Below the pieces are notes generated by a model. It was not told the DNA's origin. It saw only the letters and a program-made list of their open reading frames with translations, and did not search any database. From CABQCM01 sp965145485 (GTDB taxonomy: Bacteria > Bacillota > Clostridia > Oscillospirales > Acutalibacteraceae): DNA of 64,000 bases. The position numbers and the translations under genes were made by a program. Positions 63,217 through 64,000 of this stretch are shown one piece after another; the stretch's first letter is position 1; the number at the start of each line of letters is the position of its first letter. The DNA lies in assembly GCA_965145485.1 (NCBI GenBank), contig CBCTCU010000010.1, positions 1-64,000 of the forward strand, written 5' to 3'.

Positions 63217-64000
63217 ATGGATTCGCTTTTCAGTAACGGCAAAATTGTCAGAGCCAGTGAGGTTGCGGTACTCGACAGCAACGTGATTACAGGCGGGGGG
63301 ACGGACGATACCGACGCGTTGCAGCGCGTTCTCGATCAGGCGCCCGGGTTGGGCGGCCTGACTCTGGTCATGGACGGAGCGGCTCTTGTTCGCGGTCTGC
63401 GGGTACATTCCAATACCGCCATCGTATGCCTAAACGCAAGCTGCGGCTTTTATCTGGCGGACGAATCCAACCGCCCGGTGTTGGAGGGGGCGCTGCGCAG
63501 TCCCAGCGAGTATGTCAACCGCAACATCACCTTATTGGGGGGAACCTATAACCAAAACTGCCTGCACCAGCAGCACGAAGCCAAGCGGGAAGACATTTCC
63601 CAACAGGATTGGGCGGACTACCATGGCTATGAACCCGGAGAAAGCCAGGTGGAGTGGGTAGTCGGCCTGCGCTTCCATGGGGTGGAAAATCTGGTTGTTC
63701 GGGATCTGCATATCCGCAACCAGCGCACCTTTGCCTGCTTGATCTCCAATTTCCAACAGGTTTACATGGAGAATATTGTGATAGAGCTGCCCGACAAGAT
63801 GTACGCGCAAAACCAGGACGGCCTTCATTTTTGGGGACCGGGCCGTTTTCTTACCTTACGTAGCATCAGCGGCTGCGTAGGGGATGATTTTATCGCTCTG
63901 GCTCCCGATGAAAACGATGGTGTTTCGGATATCACCGATGTGTTGATCGACGGGGTGTTTTTGCAGGAGGCTGACCAGGGGATTCGCCTGTTGTCGCGCA
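63217..64000 (+). CDS. right-handed beta-helix (pectate lyase/GH28-like) protein, 3' truncated by the window
   Basis: The open frame starts at ATG 63217, behind AAGGAGGA, and runs off the end of the window (261 codons seen). The N-terminal region GGGTDDTDALQRVLDQA is the usual start of parallel beta-helix carbohydrate enzymes. It is followed by repeating short strands, such as NITLLGGTYNQN, VENLVVRDLHIRNQ and DGLHFWGPGRFLTLRSI, then CVGDDFIAL, which resembles the catalytic NxDG...GDD pattern of polygalacturonases. No signal peptide is seen, suggesting an intracellular enzyme for plant or host glycans. The exact family cannot be settled from the visible part. Confidence 0.8.
   Translation, partial: MDSLFSNGKIVRASEVAVLDSNVITGGGTDDTDALQRVLDQAPGLGGLTLVMDGAALVRGLRVHSNTAIVCLNASCGFYLADESNRPVLEGALRSPSEYVNRNITLLGGTYNQNCLHQQHEAKREDISQQDWADYHGYEPGESQVEWVVGLRFHGVENLVVRDLHIRNQRTFACLISNFQQVYMENIVIELPDKMYAQNQDGLHFWGPGRFLTLRSISGCVGDDFIALAPDENDGVSDITDVLIDGVFLQEADQGIRLLSR

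Overview
The window looks like chromosomal DNA of a Gram-positive anaerobe of the class Clostridia, probably near Oscillospiraceae/Ruminococcaceae. This is inferred from LPXTG pilins with sortases, LL-diaminopimelate aminotransferase (DapL) with DapF, a split archaeal-type glutamate synthase, an ANTAR regulator in the nitrogen locus, acetate kinase, and many TTGACA/TATAAT promoters with 16-17 bp spacers and AGGAGG-type ribosome sites. No tRNA, rRNA, CRISPR array or insertion sequence was seen.

Layout. 1-12,690: an accessory surface-pilus locus. A two-component pair (7-TM histidine kinase and a response regulator with a SARP-like output domain) precedes a separate operon: a pseudo-receiver/coiled-coil protein, a dedicated signal peptidase I, a 1,355-residue LPETG adhesin, the major pilin, a class C sortase, a small LPQTG pilin and a second sortase. 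The operon promoter has two 9-bp direct repeats 11 bp apart just upstream of its -10 box, the geometry known for SARP activators. 13,094-17,759: divergent GH172 (DUF2961) and GH2 beta-galactosidase genes around a palindrome-rich spacer. 17,782-20,809: polyphosphate kinase and Ppx/GppA phosphatase.

21,279-28,797 is a nitrogen-assimilation operon: three separate glutamate synthase subunit genes, a ferredoxin-like protein, an FAD oxidoreductase, glutamine synthetase and an ANTAR-domain regulator. Its leader carries a small hairpin with an AAAGAC hexaloop that is mutually exclusive with a strong intrinsic terminator. The first product encoded after the terminator and the last gene of the cluster thus look like target and regulator. 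28,862-37,408: carA, a single reading frame encoding CarB fused to DapF, pyrG and dapL. These use glutamine or feed pyrimidine, arginine, cell-wall and lysine synthesis.

37,753-50,767: a UROD-like protein, an AraC regulator with an overlapping methyltransferase gene, plsY, a glycolipid glycosyltransferase, tmcAL, ackA, secG, a Crp/Fnr regulator with an ABC transporter of the NitT/TauT type, and glutamine-dependent NAD synthetase. 51,155-58,078: asnS, a PF12897-type aminotransferase, purB and secDF. 58,243-63,072: a small conserved protein and a potABCD-type polyamine transporter with a structured leader and a PotD that carries an extra C-terminal membrane anchor. The window ends inside a right-handed beta-helix protein gene.

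All assignments are from reading the sequence and remembered family motifs. No database search or folding program was run.
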